From: Collimonas arenae
Lineage (GTDB): Bacteria; Pseudomonadota; Gammaproteobacteria; Burkholderiales; Burkholderiaceae_D
Length of the DNA stretch: 64,000 bases
Direction: 5' to 3'
Assembly: GCF_000786695.1 (NCBI RefSeq)
Contig: NZ_CP009962.1
Location: forward strand, 5,084,001-5,148,000
Shown here: piece after piece, positions 17,769-30,900 of the stretch
How the letters are laid out: every line of letters begins with the position of its first letter
How positions within the stretch are numbered: the stretch's first letter is position 1
The notes under the pieces: generated by a model
Seen by the model: only the letters and a program-made list of their open reading frames with translations
Database searches by the model: none
What the model was told of the DNA's origin: nothing
Program-made: the position numbers and the translations under genes

Positions 17769-18746
17769 TCACCCTTTGCTTTCTGCCAGACGCACGCGCG
17801 GATCGAGCAATGAATACAGCATATCCACCACCAGATTGATCAGGATGAAAATGGTGACGATCAATAGCAGATAGGCGACGATCACCGGCCGGTCCAGCAC
17901 GCGGATCGAATCGATGATCAGCTTGCCCATGCCAGGCCAGGCGAACACTGTTTCTGTGACAATGGAAAACGCAATGATCGAACCGAATTGCAGTGCAACG
18001 ACGGTGACGATCGGAATCAGGATATTTTTCAAGACGTGGACCCCAATGATGCGGCTATTGCGTAATCCCTTGGCGCGTGCGAATTTGACGTAGTCCTGCA
18101 TCAGCGCTTCCTGTGCGCCAGAGCGCGTCAACCGGATCACAAGCGCGATATTGAACAGCGCCAGATTGAAAGCTGGCATCAACAAATGCTTCAAGCCGTC
18201 CCAGCTAAGAAAACTGACAGGCACGCCCAGCAGCAGTTGTGTCTCGCCGCGGCCGCTAGTGGGCAGCCAGCCTAGCTGCACAGCAAACACCATAATCAGC
18301 ATCAAGCCGACCCAGAATGTCGGCAGCGAAAATCCGAGGATGGAGACTGCCATGATGGTTTTTCCGATGATGCCGTTGGGACGCAAGCCGGCCAGCAAGC
18401 CCAGCGGCAGTCCCGCTACGACGGAAAGCAGGATCGCAGCTGCCGACAATTCCAGCGTGGCCGGCATGCGCTCGAAAATAAGGCTCAGGGCCGGCGTCGA
18501 ATAGGCGAACGAGCGGCCAAGATCGCCACTCACCGCATTTTTAAGGAAAATGAAATATTGAAGCCAAAGTGGCTTGTCGAGGCCAAAGGCGACGATCACC
18601 TTAGCGCGTTCGATCTGGTCGGCATCGGGGCTGATCAGCACATCGATCGGATTGCCGATCGCGTACACGCCGATGAACACCAACAGCGACATGATCAGCA
18701 GTACGACCAGGCTTTGAAATACGCGGCGGATAATAAAAGCCAGCAT
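17769..18746 (-). CDS. Peptide ABC transporter permease (DppB type)
   Basis: A 325-residue permease, first gene of the operon. The N-terminal helix (about 9-29), the conserved loop GNPIDVLISPDADQIERAK, six membrane segments and the EAA-like FARAKGLRNSRIIGVHVLKN motif mark it as the DppB/OppB component. No periplasmic binding-protein gene precedes it, although dpp operons usually start with one; the binding protein must be encoded elsewhere or the gene was lost. Confidence 0.93.
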   Translation of the reverse strand: MLAFIIRRVFQSLVVLLIMSLLVFIGVYAIGNPIDVLISPDADQIERAKVIVAFGLDKPLWLQYFIFLKNAVSGDLGRSFAYSTPALSLIFERMPATLELSAAAILLSVVAGLPLGLLAGLRPNGIIGKTIMAVSILGFSLPTFWVGLMLIMVFAVQLGWLPTSGRGETQLLLGVPVSFLSWDGLKHLLMPAFNLALFNIALVIRLTRSGAQEALMQDYVKFARAKGLRNSRIIGVHVLKNILIPIVTVVALQFGSIIAFSIVTETVFAWPGMGKLIIDSIRVLDRPVIVAYLLLIVTIFILINLVVDMLYSLLDPRVRLAESKG

Positions 18747-19196
18747 CGAATATCCTATTTACATCCATAAAAAATCCGCTCGCCACACCTGATGAGCGGA
18801 TCTGCGTGCCACCTCTATCGAGGAGAAAAACCGCAAGCATTGGTAGGCTCATGGCTGCGCAGGATATATACGATACTTTTTTTGTGGTCCATATGGTCGC
18901 CAGGTGAATCGAGGTGATGCCGGCGCGCTAGCGCTCGCCTGTTGCAGCATAGGTTGGCGTCGCCCCCCCCCCTCGACCTTGGCGGCAATGTCTATGCGTA
19001 ACCACATACGCGCAATCGCCTGAAGTAATACACGCAAAATCGCAGGCAATCCCATGTTCGGCCAAAACATCAAACGCATTATGCTCCCCTGTGAATGAAC
19101 ACCGACGGACCGTGTAGGCGTAATATACACATTCTGGACGTTACGCCACTAGCCATTTTTATAGGCAAGAGGCGTGCCACATATCAGGAGCTGAAT
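18747..19196. other. 450-bp divergent intergenic region with a C10 homopolymer
   Basis: This stretch separates the divergent peptide-transporter and amidohydrolase genes. Short open frames cross it but none has a convincing start, ribosome site or recognisable product. It contains a run of ten cytosines at 18963-18972, unusual in this window. The region is long enough to be the remnant of a lost gene, for instance the missing binding protein, but no family signature survives that I can read. Confidence 0.5.
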
Positions 19197-20390
19197 ATGA
19201 ATTTGATCGATCCCATCATCGCCTTTCAGGCGGAGCTGCAAGCCATCCGGCGCGATTTGCACGCGCATCCCGAACTCAATTATGAAGAACAGCGCACCTC
19301 CGACGTGGTGGCGCGCAAGCTCACCGAATGGCAGATTCCCATCCTGCGGGGCATGGGTGTTACCGGTGTTGTCGGTATTGTAAAAAACGGCAGCAGCGAC
19401 CGCGCCATTGGCTTGCGCGCCGATATGGATGCGTTGCCGGTGCAAGAACTGAATACTTTTCCACACGCCTCCCAACATCAGGGCAAGATGCACGCTTGCG
19501 GGCATGATGGCCATACGGCGATGTTGCTTGGTGCGGCGCACCATCTGGCGCAGCACCGCAATTTCGATGGCACCGTTTATCTAATTTTCCAGCCTGCGGA
19601 AGAAGGAGGCGGTGGCGCCCAGCGCATGATTGACGATGGCTTGTTCGAGAAATGTCCGGTGGAGGCTGTATTCGGCATGCATAACTGGCCAGGCATGGCG
19701 ACTGGCAGTTTCGGCGTGACGCCTGGTCCGATGATGGCTTCGAGTAATGAGTTTGAAGTGACCGTCAAGGGCAAAGGCTCGCATGCTGCCCAGCCGCACA
19801 AGAGTATCGATCCGGTGATGGTTGCGGTCCAGATTGCGCAAAGCTGGCAGACTATCGTTTCACGCAATATCAATCCGAATGACCCGGCGGTGCTGTCGGT
19901 GACGCAAATCCACAGCGGCAGCGCCACCAATGTCATCCCCGATGAAGCGACGCTGATCGGCACGGTACGAACGTTTTCTCTCTCCGTGCTGGATACGATC
20001 GAGGCGCGCATGCGAGAAGTGGCGCAACACACTGCAGCAGCGTTTGGCGCCGAAGTGACGTTCCGTTTCCATCGCAATTATCCGCCACTGGTGAACCACG
20101 CCAAAGAGACCGCATTTGCGGTGGAAGTGCTGCAAGCGATGGTGGGCAGCGACAATGTCAATCCGCAAGTTGAGCCGACCATGGGGGCGGAAGATTTCGC
20201 CTTCATGCTGCAGAATAAACCTGGTTGCTATGTCTTCATCGGCAATGGCGAAGGCGCTCACAGGGATAGCGGGCATGGCCTTGGTCCGTGCAACCTGCAT
20301 AATGCCAGCTATGATTTCAACGATGACTTGCTGCCGATTGGCGCCAGCTATTGGGTTAATCTGGCAGAAACTTATCTGAAGAAAAAATGA
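19197..20390 (+). CDS. M20D amidohydrolase (hippurate/IAA-amino acid hydrolase type)
   Basis: A 397-residue metallohydrolase of the HipO/AbgA group, which cleaves N-acyl or N-aroyl amino acids. Metal-binding features are complete: LRADMDALPVQE, Cys101 and His103 in MHACGHDGHT, and Glu135-Glu136 in PAEEGG, with a C-terminal TMGAEDFAFML motif. The ATG at 19197 is preceded by caggagctgaat, a clear ribosome site. It is divergent from the peptide transporter/argE operon; together they suggest uptake and hydrolysis of amide-linked amino acids, which is inference. Confidence 0.9.
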   Translation: MNLIDPIIAFQAELQAIRRDLHAHPELNYEEQRTSDVVARKLTEWQIPILRGMGVTGVVGIVKNGSSDRAIGLRADMDALPVQELNTFPHASQHQGKMHACGHDGHTAMLLGAAHHLAQHRNFDGTVYLIFQPAEEGGGGAQRMIDDGLFEKCPVEAVFGMHNWPGMATGSFGVTPGPMMASSNEFEVTVKGKGSHAAQPHKSIDPVMVAVQIAQSWQTIVSRNINPNDPAVLSVTQIHSGSATNVIPDEATLIGTVRTFSLSVLDTIEARMREVAQHTAAAFGAEVTFRFHRNYPPLVNHAKETAFAVEVLQAMVGSDNVNPQVEPTMGAEDFAFMLQNKPGCYVFIGNGEGAHRDSGHGLGPCNLHNASYDFNDDLLPIGASYWVNLAETYLKKK

Positions 20391-20528
20391 TTGCCTGGTG
20401 GCGCTCGGCGTGAATGCGACGCTGCCGCCACAATGACGATGCGATTTGGCTGCGCTGTTTCGACTCTGAATCAGCGCGGGCCGTTTTGCTCTCCTTCTGC
20501 TTCACCTTCTCTCCATATCATTACACTC

Positions 20529-21416
20529 ATGAATCAAATCGAAGCCGCATACGACGTTCCCATGTTATTGGGCGAATGCCCGCTTTGGCATGCTGCGGAG
20601 GCAGCACTATACTGGGTCGACATCTCCGCCATGCAGGTGCATCGGCTACTTCCTGCTGACGGTAAACACGCCATGTGGCAGTTGGACGCCGAACCTGGCT
20701 GTATCGGCATGCAAGCCGGTGGCGGCCTGTTGGTCGCCATGCGCAGCGGCATCGCCCACCTTGACACCAACACTGGCGCAGTCACCCATATCGCCGATGC
20801 GCCGTATGACATGGCTACCGCCCGCTTTAACGATGGCCGCTGCGATGCCTCCGGCAGATTCTGGACGGGCAGTATCTATGAACCGCGCGACCATGCCGGC
20901 GCGCAGTTGTATGCGATCGAAAAAGGCGTAGTGCGTGCTGCCGGAAATCCCGTCACCGTTTCCAACGGCCTCGGCTTTAGCAGCGACAGCCGTACGATGT
21001 ATCACAGCGATACCACCGCGCACAGGATTACCAGCTATGCCTTTGACCTGGCTAATGGAAAAATTGGTGCGGGTCATGTGCTCAAGCAATTTGCCATGGA
21101 CAAAAATGCGCCTGACTATGGCGGACGCCCTGATGGCGCTGCGGTCGATAGCGAAGACGCTTACTGGTGCGCCATGTATGAAGGCGGCCGCTTGCTGCGT
21201 TTGTCCCCTGCTGGCGAGATATTGCAGGAAGTCGTCTTGCCGGTGCGTTGCCCTACCATGATTGCATTTGGCGGCCCTGATTTACGTACCTTGTATATCA
21301 CCAGCGTGCGTGAGAAGCGCAGCCCGGCAGAGTTGGAAAAATATCCCTTGTCTGGTTGTGTCTTGTCGCTCCGAGTAGACGTACCTGGCAGAAATGAGCC
21401 TGCTTATATTGCTTGA
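20529..21416 (+). CDS. SMP-30/gluconolactonase/LRE family lactonase
   Basis: A 295-residue six-bladed beta-propeller. It begins with the family motif LLGECPLWHAAEAALYWVDI, whose Glu binds the divalent metal; the other ligands are the Asn in VSNGLGFS and the Asp in RPDGAAVDSEDAYWC. RFNDGRCDASGRFWTGS completes the substrate-side signature. Such enzymes hydrolyse sugar lactones. A galactonolactonase role linked to the dgo operon is possible but the genes are 15 kb apart. No strong ribosome site precedes the ATG. Confidence 0.88.
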   Translation: MNQIEAAYDVPMLLGECPLWHAAEAALYWVDISAMQVHRLLPADGKHAMWQLDAEPGCIGMQAGGGLLVAMRSGIAHLDTNTGAVTHIADAPYDMATARFNDGRCDASGRFWTGSIYEPRDHAGAQLYAIEKGVVRAAGNPVTVSNGLGFSSDSRTMYHSDTTAHRITSYAFDLANGKIGAGHVLKQFAMDKNAPDYGGRPDGAAVDSEDAYWCAMYEGGRLLRLSPAGEILQEVVLPVRCPTMIAFGGPDLRTLYITSVREKRSPAELEKYPLSGCVLSLRVDVPGRNEPAYIA

Positions 21417-21637
21417 CTTCAAGGAACGAACTCACCGTTTTACGACACAAATTACCTGTACTCCGGCAACAATCCCTATTTTCGACTATTCTTTAGGGCT
21501 GTACCTGCATGCCGCAGCAATCCGATAGGGGACCGCTTTTCACCTGTTGGCGCCAGCCGGCTAGCGCAGCCTTCTCATGAATGAAGCGCAGGCTTGTTTG
21601 TCATTCGCTTTTTATTTTTTACGCTCGAAAGTCTTTT

Positions 21638-22186
21638 ATGCAAAAAAAACAAACCGGACTCAAAATTCTTGCCGCAGCCTGTCTGCTGGCCGGTGTTCAC
21701 TCAAGCAGTTTCGCGGTTGACTCCGCATCCTTCGAACTCGGTACAGGAAACAAGAGCCAACTGGCCCGGGTTGCTGCCCAATGGAACTGGAATGCACCAT
21801 TATGGCAAGGAAGCAGCACGCAACTTGGCGGCTATTGGGATTTGAGCCTGGCTGAGTTTCGTCAGAACCAATACCAGAATATTCCAGGACAATCGAAGAA
21901 TCTGACAGATATCGGCTTTACGCCGGTGTTTCGTTTCCAGTCCAATGATAAGAAGGGCCTGTACGGCGAAGCTGGCATCGGTGTGCATCTGATGTCGCAC
22001 CTGTATGACAACAACAGCCGGCGCTTTTCCACTGCTTTTGAATTTGGCGATCATATCGGCACTGGCTATGTATTCAGCAACGGCCTTGATGTCGGCCTCA
22101 AGTTGCAGCATTTCTCTAATGGCGGCATTAAAAAGCCGAACAGCGGTGCGAATTTTGCCGTGTTGCGGGTTGCTTATCCGTTCTAA
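21638..22186 (+). CDS. pagL: PagL-like lipid A 3-O-deacylase (outer membrane)
   Basis: A 182-residue outer-membrane beta-barrel with a signal peptide cleaved near Ala26 (SSSFA/VDS) and a C-terminal Phe. FEFGDHIGTGYVFSNGLDVG and LQHFSNGGIKKPNSG match the PagL active-site strand, with His158 and Ser160 as the catalytic pair. PagL removes the 3-O acyl chain of lipid A in the outer membrane. Asn172 stands where Pseudomonas PagL has its catalytic Glu (14 residues after the His). The start at 21638 places the signal peptide at the N-terminus; an ATG at 21581 would add 19 unlikely residues. Confidence 0.85.
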   Translation: MQKKQTGLKILAAACLLAGVHSSSFAVDSASFELGTGNKSQLARVAAQWNWNAPLWQGSSTQLGGYWDLSLAEFRQNQYQNIPGQSKNLTDIGFTPVFRFQSNDKKGLYGEAGIGVHLMSHLYDNNSRRFSTAFEFGDHIGTGYVFSNGLDVGLKLQHFSNGGIKKPNSGANFAVLRVAYPF

Positions 22187-22230
22187 GAGCAATATTGATT
22201 GTAATAAAGACCCGGATAGATCAATAGAAA

Positions 22231-22261
22231 AGCCAGTCGCGCGAGCTGACTGGTTTTTTTG
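22231..22261 (+). terminator. Intrinsic terminator after the PagL-like gene
   Basis: The stem agccagtc/gactggtt (one G-T pair), with a short GC-rich loop, is followed by seven T. It lies 45 bp past the stop codon. Confidence 0.8.
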
Positions 22262-22556
22262 TGCCTGTTATTTTGGGTAGGGTGAAGAATTTGTGCAGGA
22301 ATGTGAAGGCACTGTGCGGGAGAAGAGGCTTTTTCTGCGTGATTTTCCGGTGCTGCAGCGTGTGTTACCGATTATTGCGGACTCGGCATGAGGCCTGAGT
22401 CGCCTTTTGCGATGCTGAATGGCGGCTTGAGTGGTATTTTGTGACGCTGAATGCCGCTTGAGGGTTGGTTTGCGAGCAGATTTTTGCAGCGCCTCTGTGC
22501 GTTAGGAAGTAATTTTGCCAATGCGAATTGCAAATCCAAAGCCTAAAGCCCAAAGC
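22262..22556. other. Gene-free stretch with an imperfect two-copy tandem repeat
   Basis: No gene is seen between the PagL terminator and the rRNA operon terminator. The segment gatgctgaatggcggcttga (22411-22430) recurs as gacgctgaatgccgcttgag at 22443-22462, a 32-bp offset. A hairpin with arms gcggactc/gagtcgc (22377-22403) precedes a short T run. Confidence 0.4.
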
Positions 22557-22590
22557 AAAAACCCTCCCAGCAATCGCTGAGAGGGTTTTC
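22557..22590 (-). terminator. rRNA operon terminator
   Basis: On the minus strand, a hairpin with outer stem aaaccctc/gagggttt and inner stem cagc/gctg is followed by TTTTTG, nine bases after the 5S gene. It is placed as expected for termination of the ribosomal RNA transcript. Confidence 0.85.
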
Positions 22591-22598
22591 TAATAAAA

Positions 22599-22712
22599 GC
22601 CTGACGATGACCTACTTTCACACTGGTTGCAGCACTATCATCGGCGCAAAGTCGTTTCACGGTCCTGTTCGGGATGGGAAGGGGTGGTACCAACTCGCTA
22701 TGGTCATCAGGC
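22599..22712 (-). rRNA. rrf: 5S ribosomal RNA
   Basis: About 114 nt read on the minus strand, starting gcctgatgaccatagcgag and ending with gtcatcgtcaggc. The ends pair as helix I, and the internal cccatcccgaacaggaccgt segment is the conserved loop B/C region. It is the last gene of the rRNA operon; no tRNA lies between it and 23S. Confidence 0.95.
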
Positions 22713-22897
22713 ATAACTTGTACCGCTGTCTGTTCTCCAGTTGGAGCAACAAACCGCGCAATCTAGAAGAAGTAGTTTTTTATACCGAACTCATCGGGGT
22801 GGATGAGTCCGGTTGGGTATGAATGTCCAAACGGTTGGTATCTCTTTCGAGGTTCAACCTTGGCAAACAAATAAAGCTCATCATATAACCTGCTAAG

Positions 22898-25783
<2,886 letters not shown>

Positions 25784-26108
25784 TTAGCCTCTGACTGCGT
25801 TCACAGCCAAAAAGCGGTTATAGAGGTATTTCTATGAGTTTAGCGTTTGCCGTATCCAAAGTGTTTTCGCAGTTGTTGATGCAGCTTGCGCCCATCAACT
25901 CTTTTGAGAACTCTTTACATACTTTTTGATTTGATACAATCATACCCATCAACAAACAATGTCTTGTCTGCTGACGAATCTTTACTACTTCTTCTAGATT
26001 GTTAAAGAACGGTAAATCCATTGATCTTAAAAAGACCAAACCTAAATCCCAACGCACTCTCTGCGCCGACTTAGGTTTGATATTTCTTGCTTCGTGCCAC
26101 CGGAAACT
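25784..26108 (-). other. tRNA-Ala to 23S internal transcribed spacer
   Basis: This 325-bp transcribed spacer holds no gene. It contains a boxA antitermination element (25998-26010) and sequence expected to pair across the 23S processing stem. Confidence 0.8.
25998..26010 (-). promoter_or_regulatory. boxA antitermination element in the 16S-23S spacer
   Basis: The minus strand reads gttctttaacaat, close to the boxA consensus (tgctctttaaca), just before 23S. It is identical to the copy in the 16S leader. NusB/NusE binding is expected from known rRNA antitermination. Confidence 0.75.
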
Positions 26109-26184
26109 TGGTGGAGGTTGACGGGATCGAACCGACGACCCCCTGCTTGCAAAGCAGGTGCTCTCCCAGCTGAGCTAAACCCCC
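26109..26184 (-). tRNA. tRNA-Ala (anticodon TGC)
   Basis: 76 nt on the minus strand with an encoded CCA end. The acceptor ggggg pairs with the 3' arm, the D arm is gctcagctgggagagc, the anticodon loop is tttgcaa with TGC, and the T loop is ggttcgatccc. It sits second in the Ile-Ala pair of the rRNA spacer. Confidence 0.96.
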
Positions 26185-26193
26185 GAAACTTGT

Positions 26194-26270
26194 TGGTGGG
26201 TCTGGTTGGGCTCGAACCAACGACCCCCGCGTTATCAACACGGTGCTCTAACCAACTGAGCTACAGACCC
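26194..26270 (-). tRNA. tRNA-Ile (anticodon GAT)
   Basis: 77 nt on the minus strand with CCA encoded. The acceptor gggtctg, D arm gctcagttggttagagc, anticodon loop ttgataa (GAT) and T loop ggttcgagccc are all regular. It lies nine bases upstream of tRNA-Ala in the rRNA spacer. Confidence 0.96.
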
Positions 26271-26389
26271 GCTTGGATCAGTACGAGCCACCCATCAACT
26301 ACTGCGCTCTCACGCAACAGTCTTGACCGATACCTGTTCTTCTTTATTAACAGACGATAAGTGTGGACGCTTAACTTTCATGCAAACTC

Positions 26390-27923
<1,534 letters not shown>

Positions 27924-28109
27924 AATCTCTGTTTTGTGGCATTGCTGCCTAGCATCTCTGCTATCGCTCACTCAAAATACTGACAGGCTACTTCTTGCGA
28001 AGCATCCTATTTTCTTCTTTTGTGAACATTTAATGTTTTAAGTTATACGCCACCGACTTACGTCAGCAGCGCTGCACTTCCATTAAACGCCCACACTTAT
28101 CGACTGTTA

Positions 28110-28122
28110 ATTGTTAAAGAAC
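28110..28122 (-). promoter_or_regulatory. boxA antitermination element in the 16S leader
   Basis: The minus strand reads gttctttaacaat, the same 13 bases as the spacer boxA, about 185 bp before 16S. Confidence 0.75.
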
Positions 28123-28198
28123 CTTCTACTTCGCGTCACCAGCTACCCGGTTCGCGTCGCCAACAAATCGTTTTGTTTGTCAGCAGCAGAGAGATGAG

Positions 28199-28227
28199 AT
28201 TATGTAGCGTTTCAAGTTTTTCGTCAA
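28199..28227 (-). promoter_or_regulatory. Sigma-70 promoter of the rRNA operon
   Basis: On the minus strand a -35 hexamer TTGACG (28222-28227) and a -10 hexamer CATAAT (28199-28204) are separated by exactly 17 bp, with AT-rich DNA upstream. Transcription would start near 28192. Confidence 0.8.
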
Positions 28228-28434
28228 CTACTTTTTTACTAACCACCGAAAAACTTTTTACTCACCACACCTACTTCTTCCCCGCTTTTACCCCTCAAAC
28301 TTCACCCGCAAAACAGACCTTTTACTACCTGCCTGCTTCGCTTCTTTCGCGTCGTTCTCAACGGGAGGCGAACTATAGCAACCCACCTCATTCCCCGCAA
28401 GTACTTTTTAAAACTTTCTTTAAAATATTTTCAT

Positions 28435-29379
28435 TTATCTGTTTTTGCCCAAATTCCATTGCACGATAGACTCGCCGCCACTCGTTGTCTTGGGCACTGG
28501 CCGGAACGCATGGCCATAGATAATCTCGAAGGTCAGCGGTAGTTTGCCGTCCGGCCTGCGGCGCACCTCCAGCGCCGCCTTCAGGCGGATGCCTGCTTTC
28601 CTGCCTAATAAGCCGCGGCCGCGCGTCGCCAGCGGATTGCCGCCCCAGGCTCTGACATCGGCCAGCAACTTCTCTACTGTATCGTAAGTAACAGTAATAG
28701 TTTCCATGTCCATGACCGGCGTAGAGAACCCGGCATTGACCAGCATGTCGCCAAAGTCATGCATATCCACGAACGGCAATACATGCGCGCCATCGTCGAT
28801 ATCCGCAAATGCGTTACGCAGCTCTTTGAATGTGTCTGGTCCAAAACAAGAGAACATCAACAGGCCGTCTACACGCAGTATGCGACGCCATTCGGCAAAG
28901 ACGCGGTCGGGCTGCGGATGCCAGTGCAGCGCCAGGTTCGACCAGACCAGATCCACCGTATTCGGCGCCAGCGGCAATTGGGCGAAATCGCCGCACAGCA
29001 GTGCCGAAGACAACTCGCCGCCATTACCGGTAAATGGCAACCACTTCTTTAATAGGCGATTAACCGACAATTGCGCGCCCTGACGCTGTTCTTTTGCCAA
29101 CAGTAGCATGGCAGCCGAGGCATCCAGCCCGATAATCGCAGCATCGGCAAAGCGCTGCTGTAACGTATATATATCAGGACCGGCGCCGCAGCCGGCATCC
29201 AATATCCGCTGCGGCGTTAATTTCACTAGAGCAAGACGCTCGTGCATACGACTCGATATTTCCCGGCGCAAGAACTCGGATTCGCGCACTAGCGCAGGCT
29301 GGGCAAACAGTTGGCGCACCCGGCGCAAGTCGATCGGGGCGCTCTGGCTGGTTTCAGAAGGAGGGAGTGAGGTAGGCAT
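28435..29379 (-). CDS. bioC: Malonyl-ACP O-methyltransferase
   Basis: BioC methylates malonyl-ACP to start the pimelate part of biotin synthesis. The 314-residue protein is a class I SAM methyltransferase: motif I is LDAGCGAGPD (about 58-67), followed by IGLDASAAMLLLAKEQ, LVWSNLALHWHPQPDRVF and FSCFGPDTFKELRNAF, the last being typical of BioC. The start MPTSLPP at 29379 was chosen; an earlier in-frame start would add 13 hydrophobic residues. No other biotin gene is nearby. Confidence 0.85.
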   Translation of the reverse strand: MPTSLPPSETSQSAPIDLRRVRQLFAQPALVRESEFLRREISSRMHERLALVKLTPQRILDAGCGAGPDIYTLQQRFADAAIIGLDASAAMLLLAKEQRQGAQLSVNRLLKKWLPFTGNGGELSSALLCGDFAQLPLAPNTVDLVWSNLALHWHPQPDRVFAEWRRILRVDGLLMFSCFGPDTFKELRNAFADIDDGAHVLPFVDMHDFGDMLVNAGFSTPVMDMETITVTYDTVEKLLADVRAWGGNPLATRGRGLLGRKAGIRLKAALEVRRRPDGKLPLTFEIIYGHAFRPVPKTTSGGESIVQWNLGKNR

Positions 29380-29477
29380 CAAGATCCGACAGGTGAGATG
29401 AAATGCGATAATCGCCAATAGTTTACACGCTTGAATCGCTGTAGGCTGAGAGTACCGCCGCTAAATCCAGAAACGAG

Positions 29478-30260
29478 ATGTCCTCATTGCTATTTTCCCA
29501 GCTACGTCAATGGCCACAATTGCAATTAGTGCGCATCCTGTCCGGCATGCCGTCTTGTTGCGCATTGTGCGGCCAAACCGGAAAACGGGTGATTTGCGAC
29601 GACTGCAGCAAACACTACTTTGCTGAATGCCCCCATCGCTGCGAACAATGTGCGAATTTGCTGCCGCCGCTCAATGGCGCCGGCCCTATCCGGTGCGGTA
29701 ATTGCCTTAAGCAATCGAGAGCGTTCGACGCTACGATAGTAGTATGCGATTATGCCGCGCCGGTTGACCAGCTGATCCTTGCGCTAAAATTCGGCGGCCA
29801 GTTGGCGCTGGCACCGGAATTCGCCCGGATGTTGCGCGACACGATATTGCGGAAGGCCACTTTAGCCAGCGACCAGGCGAGGTTAGCGGCAGACTTGCCC
29901 GATATACTGATGGCGGTGCCGCTCAGCATGCAACGCCTGCGGCATCGCGGCTTCAATCAGGCGCACGAAATAGCCAAACCTCTGGCGCGCTTGACCGGCA
30001 TTCCGCTGCGCCATGATCTGCTGCTGCGGCAACGCGACACCTTGCCGCAATCGATGGGATTGGACCAGGAGCAGCGCCGACGCAATTTGCGCCAGGCTTT
30101 TGCCGTACCGCCGGTGGCTTCCGAAAAAATACGCGGACGCCACATAGGTGTAGTCGACGACGTCATGACGACAGGCGAAACCTTGCATGCGCTGGCGAAG
30201 ACCTTGCGTCGCCACGGTGCGCGCCGCATTACCAATTTCGTGTTCGCAAGAACCCCGTAG
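29478..30260 (+). CDS. ComF-family amidophosphoribosyltransferase-like protein
   Basis: A 260-residue protein with the ComF layout. Cys pairs in the N-terminal part (CCALCG, CDDC, CEQC, CGNC; about 28-80) probably bind zinc. The C-terminal phosphoribosyltransferase domain has the PRPP loop IGVVDDVMTTGETLHAL (about 224-240). In naturally competent bacteria ComF helps DNA uptake; elsewhere its role is unclear. It is divergent from bioC and 42 bp upstream of trmL, probably in one operon. Confidence 0.85.
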   Translation: MSSLLFSQLRQWPQLQLVRILSGMPSCCALCGQTGKRVICDDCSKHYFAECPHRCEQCANLLPPLNGAGPIRCGNCLKQSRAFDATIVVCDYAAPVDQLILALKFGGQLALAPEFARMLRDTILRKATLASDQARLAADLPDILMAVPLSMQRLRHRGFNQAHEIAKPLARLTGIPLRHDLLLRQRDTLPQSMGLDQEQRRRNLRQAFAVPPVASEKIRGRHIGVVDDVMTTGETLHALAKTLRRHGARRITNFVFARTP

Positions 30261-30302
30261 CAAACTTGCGTCACCATTACTCTATATAGAAGGAGAATCA
30301 GA

Positions 30303-30785
30303 TTGTTCCACGTCGTACTGGTTGAACCGGAAATTCCGCCGAATACCGGCAACATTATCCGTCTGTGCGCCAATACCGGCACCCAATTGCACTTGATCGA
30401 ACCGCTCGGGTTTCCCCTTGATGACGCCAAGATGCGACGCGCCGGCCTGGACTATCACGACTACGCTGCCATGAAAGTACATGCCAACTGGGACGCTTTC
30501 ATCGCCAGCATGCAGACGGCAGGAGGTTATGCGCCTGACCGTATGTTTGCCATGACCACCCACGGCTCGACACCGTTCGCCAATCTGAACTTCCAGCCGG
30601 GTGACATATTCGTGTTTGGCTCAGAAACCCGCGGCCTCGACCCAGCGCTACGCGAATCATTTGCCCCTTCGCAGCGCATCCGCTTGCCAATGCGGCCGGA
30701 CAACCGTAGCCTGAATCTTTCTAACACGGTGGCGGTGGTCGTGTATGAAGCATGGCGTCAAAACGGTTTTAGCGGCGGCGCCTGA
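30303..30785 (+). CDS. trmL: tRNA (cytidine/uridine-34-2'-O)-methyltransferase
   Basis: TrmL methylates the wobble ribose of tRNA-Leu isoacceptors. The 160-residue protein is a minimal SPOUT enzyme: MFHVVLVEPEIPPNTGNIIR, HLIEPLGFPLDDAKMRRAGLD, FGSETRGL and the knot motif RLPMRPDNRSLNLSNTVAVV are all intact. The start is a TTG, supported by gaaggagaatcaga just upstream and by alignment of the N-terminus to the family; no ATG fits. Confidence 0.95.
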   Translation: MFHVVLVEPEIPPNTGNIIRLCANTGTQLHLIEPLGFPLDDAKMRRAGLDYHDYAAMKVHANWDAFIASMQTAGGYAPDRMFAMTTHGSTPFANLNFQPGDIFVFGSETRGLDPALRESFAPSQRIRLPMRPDNRSLNLSNTVAVVVYEAWRQNGFSGGA

Positions 30786-30900
30786 CAAACATTTCCTTGG
30801 ATAAAGTAATAATATTCGCGGCATTGCTATAATCGTAAGCCAGGCGGCAACTAGCGCTGCAAGAACATTCGTATTTGCCCAATCTAATCAAAGGATCAGC

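Larger units (their letters stand above)
27924..28434 (-). promoter_or_regulatory. rRNA operon leader and promoter region
   Basis: This 510-bp gene-free region holds the rRNA promoter, a boxA element and the 16S leader. Part of the leader (gtcgataagtgtgggcg, complement near 28089-28105) recurs after 16S as gcgtccacacttatcg-like sequence near 26355-26370, consistent with pairing in the 16S processing stalk. The segment between 28230 and 28434 is AT-rich and could carry an UP element. Confidence 0.75.

Noticed and set aside
26094..26360. 88-residue frame across the two tRNA genes (LTGSNRRPPACKAGALPAEL)
   Set aside because: A well-known false protein translated from the complement of tRNA-Ala and tRNA-Ile.
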